A DNA stretch of 64,000 nucleotides from Bacillus sp. HMF5848 (lineage in GTDB: Bacteria; Bacillota; Bacilli; Bacillales; HMF5848), in contig NZ_RWIV01000001.1 in assembly GCF_003944835.1 (NCBI RefSeq), forward strand, positions 628,001-692,000, given 5' to 3'. How positions within the stretch are numbered: position 1 is the first letter of the stretch; every line of letters starts with the position of its first letter. Below, piece by piece: positions 43,599 through 51,865 of the stretch. Below the pieces are notes generated by a model, which saw only the letters and a program-made list of their open reading frames with translations, ran no database searches and was not told the DNA's origin. The position numbers and the translations under genes were made by a program.

Positions 43599-44361
43599 AC
43601 GAGGCTCTATGCTGTAAACGCAATCTGTCTGCGATTAGCGCTATGAATTCTGAATTTGTTGGTTTCGCTTTTATGACAGATATAGTATTACCAAAGTACG
43701 ATTCAATGGCATCATAGTTTCCACGTTGGAAAGCAATTTCTATTGCATGGCGAATAGCACGCTCAACACGGGTAGCTGTTGTTTTGAATTGCTTCGCAAG
43801 GTCTGGATATAATCTTTTAGTTACGGCACCTAAGTAGTCTGTGTTCTGATAGACGAGGAGTACAGCCTCACGAATGTATTGGTATCCTTTAATATGAGCG
43901 GGTATACCAATCATATGCAAGAGAGATGTGATTTCTTCATGAATTGTTTGTGGTGTTACTTTTTCTTCTAAACTAGCTGCCACTGGTAAGGAAGCTTTAG
44001 TACTTACTTCATGAATAGCATATAGCAAAGACTTCATATCAAATGGTTTAAGGAGAAAATACGCGGCGCCTAAACTAGCTGCACGTTGGATAGTATCGTC
44101 TTGTCCAAATGCCGACAGGACGATAATGGGAGGTTGATTATTTAAAGTTTGTAAAGTTTCTAGTACACTTAGACCGTCCATATGAGGCATTATTAAGTCT
44201 AGTAAAACAATATCAGGATTAGTATTTTTCACTAGTTCCAGCCCTTCACGGCCATTACTAGCTGTTCCAACTACTTCGATAGTGTCGTTTGTTGATGATA
44301 AATATTCATTAATCATATGTGAAATGGATTGGTTATCGTCTATTACTACTATTCGTAACAT
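43597..44361 (-). CDS. Spo0A-type response regulator
   Basis: A 254-residue response regulator with the full Spo0A architecture. The receiver domain (1-120) has the DD pair, phosphoacceptor Asp in [12 protein letters not shown], conserved Ser/Thr in VLSAFGQDD and Lys in LLKPFD. The C-terminal Spo0A_C domain has [19 protein letters not shown], the recognition helix [15 protein letters not shown] and the ending [18 protein letters not shown]. The family binds 0A boxes (TGTCGAA) to switch on sporulation. Its usual neighbour spoIVB is absent, so this may be a second copy or a relocated main copy. Start ATG 44361 follows taggagg; the longer frame to 44442 is not needed. Confidence 0.88.
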   Translation of the reverse strand: MLRIVVIDDNQSISHMINEYLSSTNDTIEVVGTASNGREGLELVKNTNPDIVLLDLIMPHMDGLSVLETLQTLNNQPPIIVLSAFGQDDTIQRAASLGAAYFLLKPFDMKSLLYAIHEVSTKASLPVAASLEEKVTPQTIHEEITSLLHMIGIPAHIKGYQYIREAVLLVYQNTDYLGAVTKRLYPDLAKQFKTTATRVERAIRHAIEIAFQRGNYDAIESYFGNTISVIKAKPTNSEFIALIADRLRLQHRAS

Positions 44362-44612
44362 AAATACGTTCCTCCTATTTTTGCGGTTACTTTCTATTTT
44401 CAAGTACATAGTAACGTATAGGCAAGTAATATCGTTCATCAAATTGTGACGTAGGATTAAGAATCAAGTCGTTTTTTGTAGGATTTTATGAGTTTTTGCA
44501 GAAATTTTTTCAACTCAAATGTTTGTTTAGAAGTATGTTCGGTTTCATATACTTGCACTTTTAAAGTCAGTCATTCATAATCATTTTTAGTGATTGAAAG
44601 GGGGCATGTGCG

Positions 44613-45470
44613 ATGAAAATGCGTGTATCTGCAGTGCAATATCACTTGCATAGTATTTCATCATTTGACGAATTCGCCGCTCAATGTGAGCATTATGTTA
44701 AAACATCAGGCGAGTATGGTACAGAATTTTTGTTATTTCCTGAGTTTTTTACTACGCAGCTTATGTCCATAGGAGATCATGATGGAAAAGCATTAAGTAT
44801 ACAGGACTTACCGAATTTTACCGATCAATATATAGAACTATTTAGAAGGTTAGCTAAAGAATCCAATATGCATATTATTGGGGGCACACATGTTGTTCAT
44901 AGAAACGAACAACTATATAATGTCGCTCATTTATTTTATCCTGATGGAACAGTAGGGGAGCAGGCAAAACTGCACATCACGCCTACGGAAGTTCAGGAAT
45001 GGAACATGGCACCAGGCGAAAGTTTTGATATTTTTGAGACATCTAAAGGGAAAATCGCCCTTTTAACTTGTTATGATATTGAGTTCCCAGAAATCGTTAG
45101 AATGGCAAAGGCGAAAGGGGCAGATGTGATTTTCTGTCCATCTTGTACTGATGACCGACATGGCTTCCATCGTGTTCGATATACAAGTCATGCGCGTGCT
45201 GTTGAGAATCAGGTGTATGTAGTTCTAACTGGTACGGTTGGAGCGTTACCAACAGTTGACTTTATGCGTGCGAACTATGGTCAAGCAGCCATCATTTCAC
45301 CAAACGACATCCCTTTCCCTCCTCGTGGGATTTTAGCAGAAGGGGAAATAAATGATGATATGATTGTGACAGCTGATTTAGATTTAAACCTACTGTATGA
45401 GGTTCGTGTGCATGGATCGGTTACTACATGGCGCGATCGTCGTATTGATTTATATCCTGATTGGAATTAA
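44613..45470 (+). CDS. Carbon-nitrogen hydrolase (nitrilase superfamily)
   Basis: A 285-residue cytoplasmic amidase-like protein. The catalytic triad is visible: Glu in LLFPEFFTT (about 43), Lys in AKLHITPTE (about 118) and Cys in ALLTCYDIEFPE (about 153). It cleaves a C-N bond in an amide or nitrile of unknown identity. B. subtilis YhcX fuses this domain to a GNAT domain in one chain; here a separate GNAT gene follows after 13 bp. Start ATG 44613 follows aaaggggg. Confidence 0.88.
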   Translation: MKMRVSAVQYHLHSISSFDEFAAQCEHYVKTSGEYGTEFLLFPEFFTTQLMSIGDHDGKALSIQDLPNFTDQYIELFRRLAKESNMHIIGGTHVVHRNEQLYNVAHLFYPDGTVGEQAKLHITPTEVQEWNMAPGESFDIFETSKGKIALLTCYDIEFPEIVRMAKAKGADVIFCPSCTDDRHGFHRVRYTSHARAVENQVYVVLTGTVGALPTVDFMRANYGQAAIISPNDIPFPPRGILAEGEINDDMIVTADLDLNLLYEVRVHGSVTTWRDRRIDLYPDWN

Positions 45471-45483
45471 GGGAGCATTTGAT

Positions 45484-46143
45484 ATGAAATATATCCGTGT
45501 AACGTCAATTGAAGATCCTTTATTTAAAAAAATGCATGATTTAATGAAAGAGGTTTTCCCACCAGAAGAAGTATTAGCCTTTGATCTATGGAAGGGGCCT
45601 CTAGAGGACCCTAGCATTCGTGTGTTTGTAGTAGTTGATAAAAATCAAGTAGTCGGCACAACAGAATATCGATACTATCCTGATTGGAGCATTGCGATGA
45701 CTGATTTTACAATTATCGGTCGACATGGAATGGGAATCGGGCCATTTATTGTAGAAAAGAGAAATGAAGATCTACAGGCATTATCAAATGGTGAGCTTTC
45801 GGGCATGTTTGCTGAAATATATGACCCTTATCGTGTAAAGGATCATGAGTTTGGTGGCGTGAAAACGATGGATCCATTCGTGAGGCGTGAAGTACTATCT
45901 CACCTAGGATACAAGCGTTTAGATTTCTCATATGTCCATCCTTCTTGGCATAATGACGGAGAGGCAGTATCAGGTTTAGACCTTTGCTTTATGCCTACCG
46001 ATAACAAAACGGAGCTTCCAGCTGAGTTAATCGTAAAATTCCTAACCACATACTATTCCGTGCTATCGGAAAAACCTGCTGAGTGGATTGAAATGATTGA
46101 AAATTTGAAAGAGAAACAAACAGTAGAACTGTTACCCCTATAA
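45484..46143 (+). CDS. GNAT-like acetyltransferase paired with nitrilase
   Basis: A 219-residue protein with a GNAT-like N-terminal fold (MKYIRVTSIEDPLFKKMHDLM; VFVVVDKNQVVGTTEYRYYPDWSIAMTDFTII). The acetyl-CoA loop is not classical. ATG 45484 follows gggagc 13 bp after the nitrilase gene, so they form one transcript. The pairing mirrors the fused GNAT-nitrilase protein YhcX, suggesting that the two act on one compound; that is inference. The frame extends upstream into the nitrilase gene but with no start signal. Confidence 0.75.
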   Translation: MKYIRVTSIEDPLFKKMHDLMKEVFPPEEVLAFDLWKGPLEDPSIRVFVVVDKNQVVGTTEYRYYPDWSIAMTDFTIIGRHGMGIGPFIVEKRNEDLQALSNGELSGMFAEIYDPYRVKDHEFGGVKTMDPFVRREVLSHLGYKRLDFSYVHPSWHNDGEAVSGLDLCFMPTDNKTELPAELIVKFLTTYYSVLSEKPAEWIEMIENLKEKQTVELLPL

Positions 46144-46158
46144 TGAAATCGTATGAAG

Positions 46159-46194
46159 GCAGAGGCAAGTCATTGATGAATGACTTGCCTCTGC
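46159..46194. terminator. Perfect long hairpin after the GNAT-like gene
   Basis: gcagaggcaagtcatt and aatgacttgcctctgc pair over 16 bp around gatg. The T run after it is poor on both strands, but the stem is the longest perfect one in the window and probably terminates or protects transcripts. Confidence 0.7.
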
Positions 46195-46198
46195 TGTA

Positions 46199-46267
46199 TC
46201 ACAAGATAACGCTATTACTGTGTTGGACTGCTTTATGTGCACTCGAAAGTAAGTGTGGTAGCTTCAT
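46199..46267 (-). CDS. Possible 22-residue micro-ORF
   Basis: On the minus strand, aagggag lies about 8 bases before an ATG at 46267, and the frame gives 22 residues beginning MKLPHLLSSAHKAV and ending NSVIL. A -10-like tataat (46295-46300 read leftward) lies upstream, and the perfect hairpin at 46159 lies just downstream. The peptide could be weakly amphipathic. The signals are better than chance frames usually show, but no homology is known to me and the -35 is poor. Confidence 0.35.
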   Translation of the reverse strand: MKLPHLLSSAHKAVQHSNSVIL

Positions 46268-46449
46268 AATAAAACTCCCTTATATCATAGTAATATTATT
46301 ATACTATCTGGGGTAAATAAGATATGTTAATAACATCACAATGACATCATGTAGTGTTTAGTAAATAGACTGAATTCTTTAGATGTTGTCTAATTTTTTA
46401 TGAGTAGGGAATAATTTTAAATAACATAAAATGACTCTAGGAGAACTTT

Positions 46450-47718
46450 ATGGATAGAACTTCGAATCGTGCAGCCTTAAAGATTGCACTTATTTATATA
46501 GTATTGGGCACATTGTGGGTCGTGCTATCAGACAGTTTAACGTCGACATTAGCGGGGGATAATGTAAAACTTTATGAGTACCTGCAACGATTTAAAGCGT
46601 GGTTTTTTATTGCTATTACTGGGGTTATTCTATATGTACTTGTGTTTCAGCAAACAAGGACGTTATTGATGAAAGATGAGCAACTTTTAAGTAGCGAGCA
46701 GCATTATCAGTCTCTCTTTATGTATAACCCTGATGCTGTATTTGAATTAGATACAAGTGGGACTATTCTCGCAATAAACCCTGAAGGACAGCGATTGCTT
46801 GGCTATGAAAATGCAGATATTATCGGAACAAAGTATCATAATATTATTGCTAAGGAAGAGCTTGAGGAAGTGCAAAAATTTTTTAAATATGTTCTTGCTG
46901 GTGAGCCACAACAATTTGATGCAACAATACTCAATAGGGCCGGTCATAGAGTATTGCTTCGTTGCACTGTCATTCCGATAATCGTTCATCAGGAATTAAA
47001 AGGTGTGTTTGGTGTGGCACGTGATATTACGCAAATCAAGCAGCATGAAGAAGCCATGATTGCTTCTGAAAAATTATCGATAATAGGTCAGCTTGCTGCT
47101 TCAGTTGCACATGAAATTCGCAATCCTCTCACATCGTTACGAGGATTCGTCCAATTAATGCAAACAACACGTGAGCTAAATGATAATCATCTACACATCA
47201 TGATTAATGAAATAGATAGAATTAATCTTATTGTAAGTGAAATGCTTGTGCTAGGAAAAGAGCAAAAAGTAGATTACAGTCCGCATAGCGTTATCGGGAT
47301 TGTTAACAGTGTGTACATGCTCATGAAAGCTGAAGGGAATCTTCATAATATCCAACTAAGGCTGTCGGGTGATCAAAAAGATGGTAGAAAAGTGATTTGC
47401 AATCCAAATCAGCTTAAGCAAGTATTTATAAATCTCATTAAAAACTCTATGGAAGCCATGCCTGATGGGGGCGATATCATTATGAATATTAAATATACTC
47501 CTGATAAGGCGGAAATTGCGGTAATTGATAATGGAGCGGGGATTAGTGAGAAAAGACTTGAAAAGCTTGGTGAACCATTTTACTCTACGAAAGAAAAAGG
47601 GACAGGACTTGGGCTTGCAGTTAGTAACAGGATTATTGATCAGCATGATGGTACGATAACCTTTGATAGTAAAGTAGGAATAGGGACAACGGTAACTGTT
47701 ACTCTTCCTATTGTGTAA
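46450..47718 (+). CDS. PAS-domain sensor histidine kinase, KinC-like
   Basis: A 422-residue kinase with two TM helices (about 10-28 and 50-70), a PAS domain (about 85-200; PDAVFELDTSGTILAINPEGQRLLGY), the box AASVAHEIRNPLTSLRGFVQLM (about 220) and ATPase motifs NLIKNSMEAM, DNGAGI and GTGLGLAVS. Two TM helices plus one PAS domain match the layout of B. subtilis KinC, another phosphorelay kinase. No response regulator is adjacent. Start ATG 46450 follows aggag. Orthology to KinC is plausible but not proved. Confidence 0.85.
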   Translation: MDRTSNRAALKIALIYIVLGTLWVVLSDSLTSTLAGDNVKLYEYLQRFKAWFFIAITGVILYVLVFQQTRTLLMKDEQLLSSEQHYQSLFMYNPDAVFELDTSGTILAINPEGQRLLGYENADIIGTKYHNIIAKEELEEVQKFFKYVLAGEPQQFDATILNRAGHRVLLRCTVIPIIVHQELKGVFGVARDITQIKQHEEAMIASEKLSIIGQLAASVAHEIRNPLTSLRGFVQLMQTTRELNDNHLHIMINEIDRINLIVSEMLVLGKEQKVDYSPHSVIGIVNSVYMLMKAEGNLHNIQLRLSGDQKDGRKVICNPNQLKQVFINLIKNSMEAMPDGGDIIMNIKYTPDKAEIAVIDNGAGISEKRLEKLGEPFYSTKEKGTGLGLAVSNRIIDQHDGTITFDSKVGIGTTVTVTLPIV

Positions 47719-47789
47719 CTAAGCTTTTACAATTGACAAACATTAATAGGGCTGATAACATCAAAGACGAAATTACATAACGAGAAAAT

Positions 47790-47878
47790 GTAGGGGGACC
47801 GGTGTTGCCGGTTGAGATTGCATCCGTAAGATGCTGACTCTTAGAACCTGATCTGGTTGATACCAGCGTAGGGAACAT
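47790..47878 (+). promoter_or_regulatory. TPP (thi-box) riboswitch
   Basis: Conserved thi-box elements occur in order: ggggg...ccggttgagatt (P2/P3 side, including the tgaga core), cttagaacctgatctgg, and taccagcgtaggga. This is the standard TPP aptamer. A rho-independent terminator follows at 47912. High TPP should favour the terminator and reduce expression of the transport operon beginning at 48142. Confidence 0.93.
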
Positions 47879-47911
47879 ATGCGAAACTATAATGGTATTA
47901 ATAGTAGCTAT

Positions 47912-47943
47912 GCGCCCAAGGTTTATTAACCTGGGCGCTTTTT
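47912..47943 (+). terminator. Riboswitch expression-platform terminator
   Basis: gcgcccaaggtt pairs with aacctgggcgc around tatt with one bulge, then ttttt. It sits about 35 bases after the TPP aptamer and is the likely switching terminator. Past it, 47945-48141 holds a weaker gtcac/gtgac hairpin (47957-47995) and a five-codon frame at 48063-48080 with aaggagg upstream. Confidence 0.88.
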
Positions 47944-48141
47944 GCGTATGCATGTCACCCTACTTTTCTGTTAAGAACGCGAAAGTGACCAGTTTTTTTG
48001 CAATAAGCAAACAAGACATTGTCTCATAAGCAAGACATAATGTGAGAGTAAGGAGGAGCACTATGTCGTCTTGTCACTAGTCACTAGAGCTGGACTGTAA
48101 TCTCAACAAAAATTACACAAAATTAGGGGGAGAGATTTCAC

Positions 48142-49122
48142 ATGAAAAAATGGCTTTTTATTATGATAGTTGTATTGTTGGTGTTAACAGCATGTAACGC
48201 TGGAACATCAGACTCATCACAAGACAATGAGAAGATTACTGTTGTGTTAGATTGGACACCAAACACAAACCACACTGGTTTATATGTAGCGCAACAAAAA
48301 GGTTATTTTGCAAATCAAGGCTTAGATGTTGAAATTGTCATGCCAGGTGAAACAGGAGCTGACCAATTAGTGGCATCTGGTAAAGCTCAGTTTGGTGTAA
48401 GTTATCAAGAAAGTATTACACAAGCTAGAGTACAAGATGTACCGCTTGTGTCCATAGCGGCAGTTATTCAACATAATACGTCAGGATTTGCTTCACCAGT
48501 GGAAAAAAACATTACATCACCAAAGGATTTTGAAGGCAAAACTTACGGTGGTTGGGGATCACCTGTTGAAAAATCAGTAATTACATCAATGATGAATATT
48601 GAGAAGGCTGATGTGGAAAAGGTTAATTTCGTTAGTATGGGTGATACAGACTTTTTCACGGCCGTGAATCGTGATATAGATTTTGCTTGGATATATTATG
48701 GCTGGACTGGTGTAGAAGCAGAGCTACGTGGTGAAGAAATAAACATGGTGTACTTAACAGACTACACGGATAAGCTGGATTACTATACACCAGTTATCGC
48801 TACTAATGAAACGATGATCGCTGATAAACCTGATACTGTTCGTGCTTTCATGGCCGCAGTTGCCAAAGGGTATGAATATGCGATTGAAAATCCAGAAGAC
48901 GCAGCCACTATTTTAACTGAAGCTGTACCTGATTTAGATGTAGACCTAGTAAAAGCAAGTCAGCAGTGGTTAGCAGATAAATACCAGGATGATGCACCTC
49001 GTTGGGGAGAGCAAAAGCTAGAAGTGTGGAACAACTATGCAGAGTGGATGTATGATAATGGGTTGCTTGAAAACACGTTAGAAGCAGAAAAAGCATTTAC
49101 GAACGAATTTTTACCAAACTAG
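48142..49122 (+). CDS. thiY: Thiamine-precursor ABC transporter substrate-binding lipoprotein
   Basis: A 326-residue lipoprotein with a signal peptide ending in the lipobox LVLTACNAG (Cys about 18) and the NMT1/THI5-like fold (VVLDWTPNTNHTGLYVAQQKGYFANQGLDVEIV, residues about 36-68). ThiY binds formyl-aminopyrimidine salvage products of thiamine outside the cell. Its position behind a TPP riboswitch and before permease and ATPase genes fits exactly. Start ATG 48142 follows ggggga. The specific ligand within the pyrimidine group is inferred. Confidence 0.92.
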   Translation: MKKWLFIMIVVLLVLTACNAGTSDSSQDNEKITVVLDWTPNTNHTGLYVAQQKGYFANQGLDVEIVMPGETGADQLVASGKAQFGVSYQESITQARVQDVPLVSIAAVIQHNTSGFASPVEKNITSPKDFEGKTYGGWGSPVEKSVITSMMNIEKADVEKVNFVSMGDTDFFTAVNRDIDFAWIYYGWTGVEAELRGEEINMVYLTDYTDKLDYYTPVIATNETMIADKPDTVRAFMAAVAKGYEYAIENPEDAATILTEAVPDLDVDLVKASQQWLADKYQDDAPRWGEQKLEVWNNYAEWMYDNGLLENTLEAEKAFTNEFLPN

Positions 49123-49132
49123 GGGGATCATA

Positions 49133-49438
49133 ATGACAAACGCTTTAATGAGTGTGCAAATCATACCAAAGACAAAAAATGGCGAAGATGTTATCCCTTA
49201 TGTCGATGAAGCCATTAAAGTTATTCATGATTCAGGCGTGAAGTATGAAGTCCATCCTCTAGAGACAACAATGGAGGGTGAGATGAATCAGTTACTTCAA
49301 ATAGTAGCTGATATGAACGAACGGATGGTTGAGATGGGTAGTCCTAATGTGATTTCGCAAATTAAGCTGTTGTATCAGCCTTCAGAAATTTCGATGTCTG
49401 ATTTAACAAAGAAATATCGCGATGAAGAAAAAAACTAA
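49133..49438 (+). CDS. MTH1187-family thiamine-binding protein
   Basis: A 101-residue single ferredoxin-like domain of the DUF77/MTH1187 family (YVDEAIKVIHDSGVKYEVHPLETTMEGEMNQL), related to the B. subtilis YkoF domain, which binds thiamine or its pyrimidine moiety. It is probably a cytoplasmic ligand carrier or sensor for the transporter. It starts 10 bp after thiY with gggggat as ribosome site, and its end overlaps thiX by 17 bp. Confidence 0.88.
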   Translation: MTNALMSVQIIPKTKNGEDVIPYVDEAIKVIHDSGVKYEVHPLETTMEGEMNQLLQIVADMNERMVEMGSPNVISQIKLLYQPSEISMSDLTKKYRDEEKN

Positions 49439-50201
49439 TATTTGGGTAAAAAGCTGGCGGCCGCTTCTCATTCTTGTGTTTTTGTTTATGATTTGGGAAG
49501 TAGCCGTAAGGCTTTCACAGACGCCTGCTTGGTTACTACCTGCTCCATCCGTTATTTTTATAGAAGCATTTCGGGGGTTTCATAATATTGTACCGGATTT
49601 GCTGTCAACGACTAGCATTGCAGTTCTTGGTTTCACTTTAGGAGCCACTATTGGATTAGTTGTTGCTTTCTTCTTACATTTGATACCTTTCTTACGAGAA
49701 GTTACATATCCTTTACTAATTTTATCGCAAAATGTGCCTATCATTGTTCTTGCCCCTTTATTAGTAATCTGGTTTGGCTTTGGGCTATTACCAAAGATGA
49801 TCGTCATAACATTAGTATGCTTTTTTCCTATAACGGTAGCCGCTCTAGATGGCCTACGGCAAACCCCAAAAGAGTTGTCGCATTACATGGCTATGGCTGG
49901 GGCGTCTAAGCTACAAATGTTTTGGAAACTCGAATTACCTCATTCTATTCCGTCTATTTTCTCAGGCCTAAAAATATCGGCAACGTATAGTGTTATGGGA
50001 GCTGTTATATCTGAGTGGCTCGGTGCCAAGCAAGGGATTGGCGTCTATATGACACTTGCTTCATCTTCCTTTCGTACGGATCGCGTATTTGTGGCAATCT
50101 TTATTATTATGCTATTAAGTTTGCTATTTTTTGCGATTATTGTAGTATTTGAAAAATGGCTAGTTCGCTGGCAGAAGCAAGGGGAACAAAACAATGGGTG
50201 A
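49422..50201 (+). CDS. thiX: ABC transporter permease for thiamine precursor
   Basis: A 259-residue inner-membrane permease with about six TM helices of the BPD_transp_1 family. The EAA-like loop is YMAMAGASKLQMFWKLELPHSIPSIFSGLKI (about 165-195), the site that contacts the ATPase. It forms the channel for the substrate delivered by ThiY. The ATG at 49422 overlaps the preceding gene and the gene's end overlaps thiZ by 8 bp, so the operon is translationally coupled. Confidence 0.9.
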   Translation: MKKKTNIWVKSWRPLLILVFLFMIWEVAVRLSQTPAWLLPAPSVIFIEAFRGFHNIVPDLLSTTSIAVLGFTLGATIGLVVAFFLHLIPFLREVTYPLLILSQNVPIIVLAPLLVIWFGFGLLPKMIVITLVCFFPITVAALDGLRQTPKELSHYMAMAGASKLQMFWKLELPHSIPSIFSGLKISATYSVMGAVISEWLGAKQGIGVYMTLASSSFRTDRVFVAIFIIMLLSLLFFAIIVVFEKWLVRWQKQGEQNNG

Positions 50202-50925
50202 GCTTATTGTAAATGAAGTTAGTAAACAGTTAGGTAATATACAGGTTATAGATAATCTAAGCTTTTCAATTAAAAATGAGGAGTTTGTGAGTCTGCTAGG
50301 ACCATCAGGCAGTGGAAAAAGTACTATTTTTCATATGATTGGTGGCATTATGGTACCGGATAAAGGGCGTATTGAAGTGGAAGGTTCGTCAAGTCTAGGG
50401 CGTAGAGGGGTTATTAGTTATATGCCACAAACACCATCGTTACTGCCGTGGCGTAATGTACTAGATAACGTTCTTCTAGGTCAAGAGCTGCATGGTGTTC
50501 AGGATATTGAAATGGCTCTTGATATGTTGAGAAAAGCTGGCTTAGAAGGCTATGAACACGTATATCCACACCAGCTTTCAGGGGGTATGAAACAACGTGT
50601 TGCTTTCATCCGAGCCTCACTTAGTCCACAATCAGTCATGTGTCTAGATGAACCTTTTTCGGCGCTTGATGAGTTAACAAGACAAGATATGCAAGCGTGG
50701 TTATTAACGATGTGGGAAAAGCACCGACGAACAGTTCTTTTTGTTACGCATAGCATTGAAGAGGCCATATTTTTATCAGACCGCATCTTAATATTATCGA
50801 ATAAACCTACACATATAAAGGCTGACATTGAGATACCGTTCCCTCGCCCAAGATTAAAAAATCTTGTACTTACTGACGAATTTTTTGAGTGGAAGAGACG
50901 AATAGCTGCTTTACTTACAGACTAA
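50194..50925 (+). CDS. thiZ: ABC transporter ATP-binding protein for thiamine precursor
   Basis: A 243-residue ATPase with all motifs intact: Walker A GPSGSGKST (about 37-45), Q-loop YMPQTPSLLPW, signature LSGGMKQRV, Walker B MCLDEPFSALD and switch His in FVTHSIEEA. The NitT/TauT-like subtype fits uptake of small organic molecules. It completes the ThiYXZ importer. The gene overlaps thiX by 8 bp. Confidence 0.93.
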   Translation: MGELIVNEVSKQLGNIQVIDNLSFSIKNEEFVSLLGPSGSGKSTIFHMIGGIMVPDKGRIEVEGSSSLGRRGVISYMPQTPSLLPWRNVLDNVLLGQELHGVQDIEMALDMLRKAGLEGYEHVYPHQLSGGMKQRVAFIRASLSPQSVMCLDEPFSALDELTRQDMQAWLLTMWEKHRRTVLFVTHSIEEAIFLSDRILILSNKPTHIKADIEIPFPRPRLKNLVLTDEFFEWKRRIAALLTD

Positions 50926-51021
50926 ATGAATATGAAGTGAAGTATTATAGATTTTCCGAGCGAGAGAGCCTGCGCAGGTTTTAGACCATCTTAGACTTGG
51001 GATGTGGAGTGAGGGGATAGT

Positions 51022-51780
51022 ATGAAGATTATTGATGCACATGTTCATCTTGATAAATACGAGGAGCATGATGCTGTTAAATTTTTACAGTATTGTGACT
51101 TAGAAGCAGCCGTTTCCGTTTCGTTTGATTATGCTTCATGTTTAAAGACGGAGACTTTAGCTCATAGATTCTCGAAGGTAAAGCCGGTCTATGGTTTTCA
51201 TCCAGAGCAGGAGCCACTAAAAGACAATGAGCTAGAAACAATGATGACATGGATACGCACTCGAAGTAAAAACATGGTTGCTGTTGGAGAGGTTGGGCTG
51301 CCATATTACTTAGCACAAATACAAACAATCGACCTTTCTCGATATGTAGAAATATTAGAGGCATTTATAAAGCTTGCAAAAGAGTTAGACAAGCCGATTG
51401 TTCTTCATGCTGTGTATGAGCATGCTCCGATTGTTTGTGATTTACTTGAAAAATACTCGTTACAGTCAGCACATTTTCATTGGTTTAAAGGTGACAGTAA
51501 AACTATTGAACGAATGAGTAAAAATGGCTACTACATATCTTTCACGCCGGATATTATATATGAGCCGGAAATTCAGCAGTTAGCTAAGGTGTATCCTTTA
51601 ATGCAAGTCATGCTAGAAACGGATGGTCCGTGGGCGTTTGAAGGTCCATTTTCAGGGAAGACGACTCAACCATGGATGATTCATGAGTCCGTTAATATAT
51701 TAGCAGAGATAAAACGTATAGAAGTAGAGGATGCTTACAACCAAATTGTAAATAATACAAAATATTTCTTTAATTTGTAA
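51022..51780 (+). CDS. TatD family metal-dependent hydrolase
   Basis: A 252-residue amidohydrolase-fold protein. The N-terminal metal motif is DAHVHLDKY (HxH), with later EVGLPYY (Glu), VLHAVYEH (His), HFHWFKGD (His) and ETDGPWAF (Asp). TatD proteins are usually nucleases, but relatives act on other substrates. It lies 96 bp after thiZ with no clear terminator between, so it may belong to the riboswitch operon and act on a thiamine precursor; that is inference. Start ATG 51022 follows gaggggat. Confidence 0.82.
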   Translation: MKIIDAHVHLDKYEEHDAVKFLQYCDLEAAVSVSFDYASCLKTETLAHRFSKVKPVYGFHPEQEPLKDNELETMMTWIRTRSKNMVAVGEVGLPYYLAQIQTIDLSRYVEILEAFIKLAKELDKPIVLHAVYEHAPIVCDLLEKYSLQSAHFHWFKGDSKTIERMSKNGYYISFTPDIIYEPEIQQLAKVYPLMQVMLETDGPWAFEGPFSGKTTQPWMIHESVNILAEIKRIEVEDAYNQIVNNTKYFFNL

Positions 51781-51865
51781 AAAATCTGTGTACCGGTATG
51801 GGAAGTCATGGTAAGATACAATAGGAAAATTTTCTCATCTTATAAGAGAAAAGGGAGGCATCGCC

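Noticed and set aside
50969-50978. cctgcgcagg palindrome after thiZ as a terminator
   Set aside because: The stem is only three pairs around a four-base loop and no proper T run follows, so operon read-through into the TatD gene remains possible.
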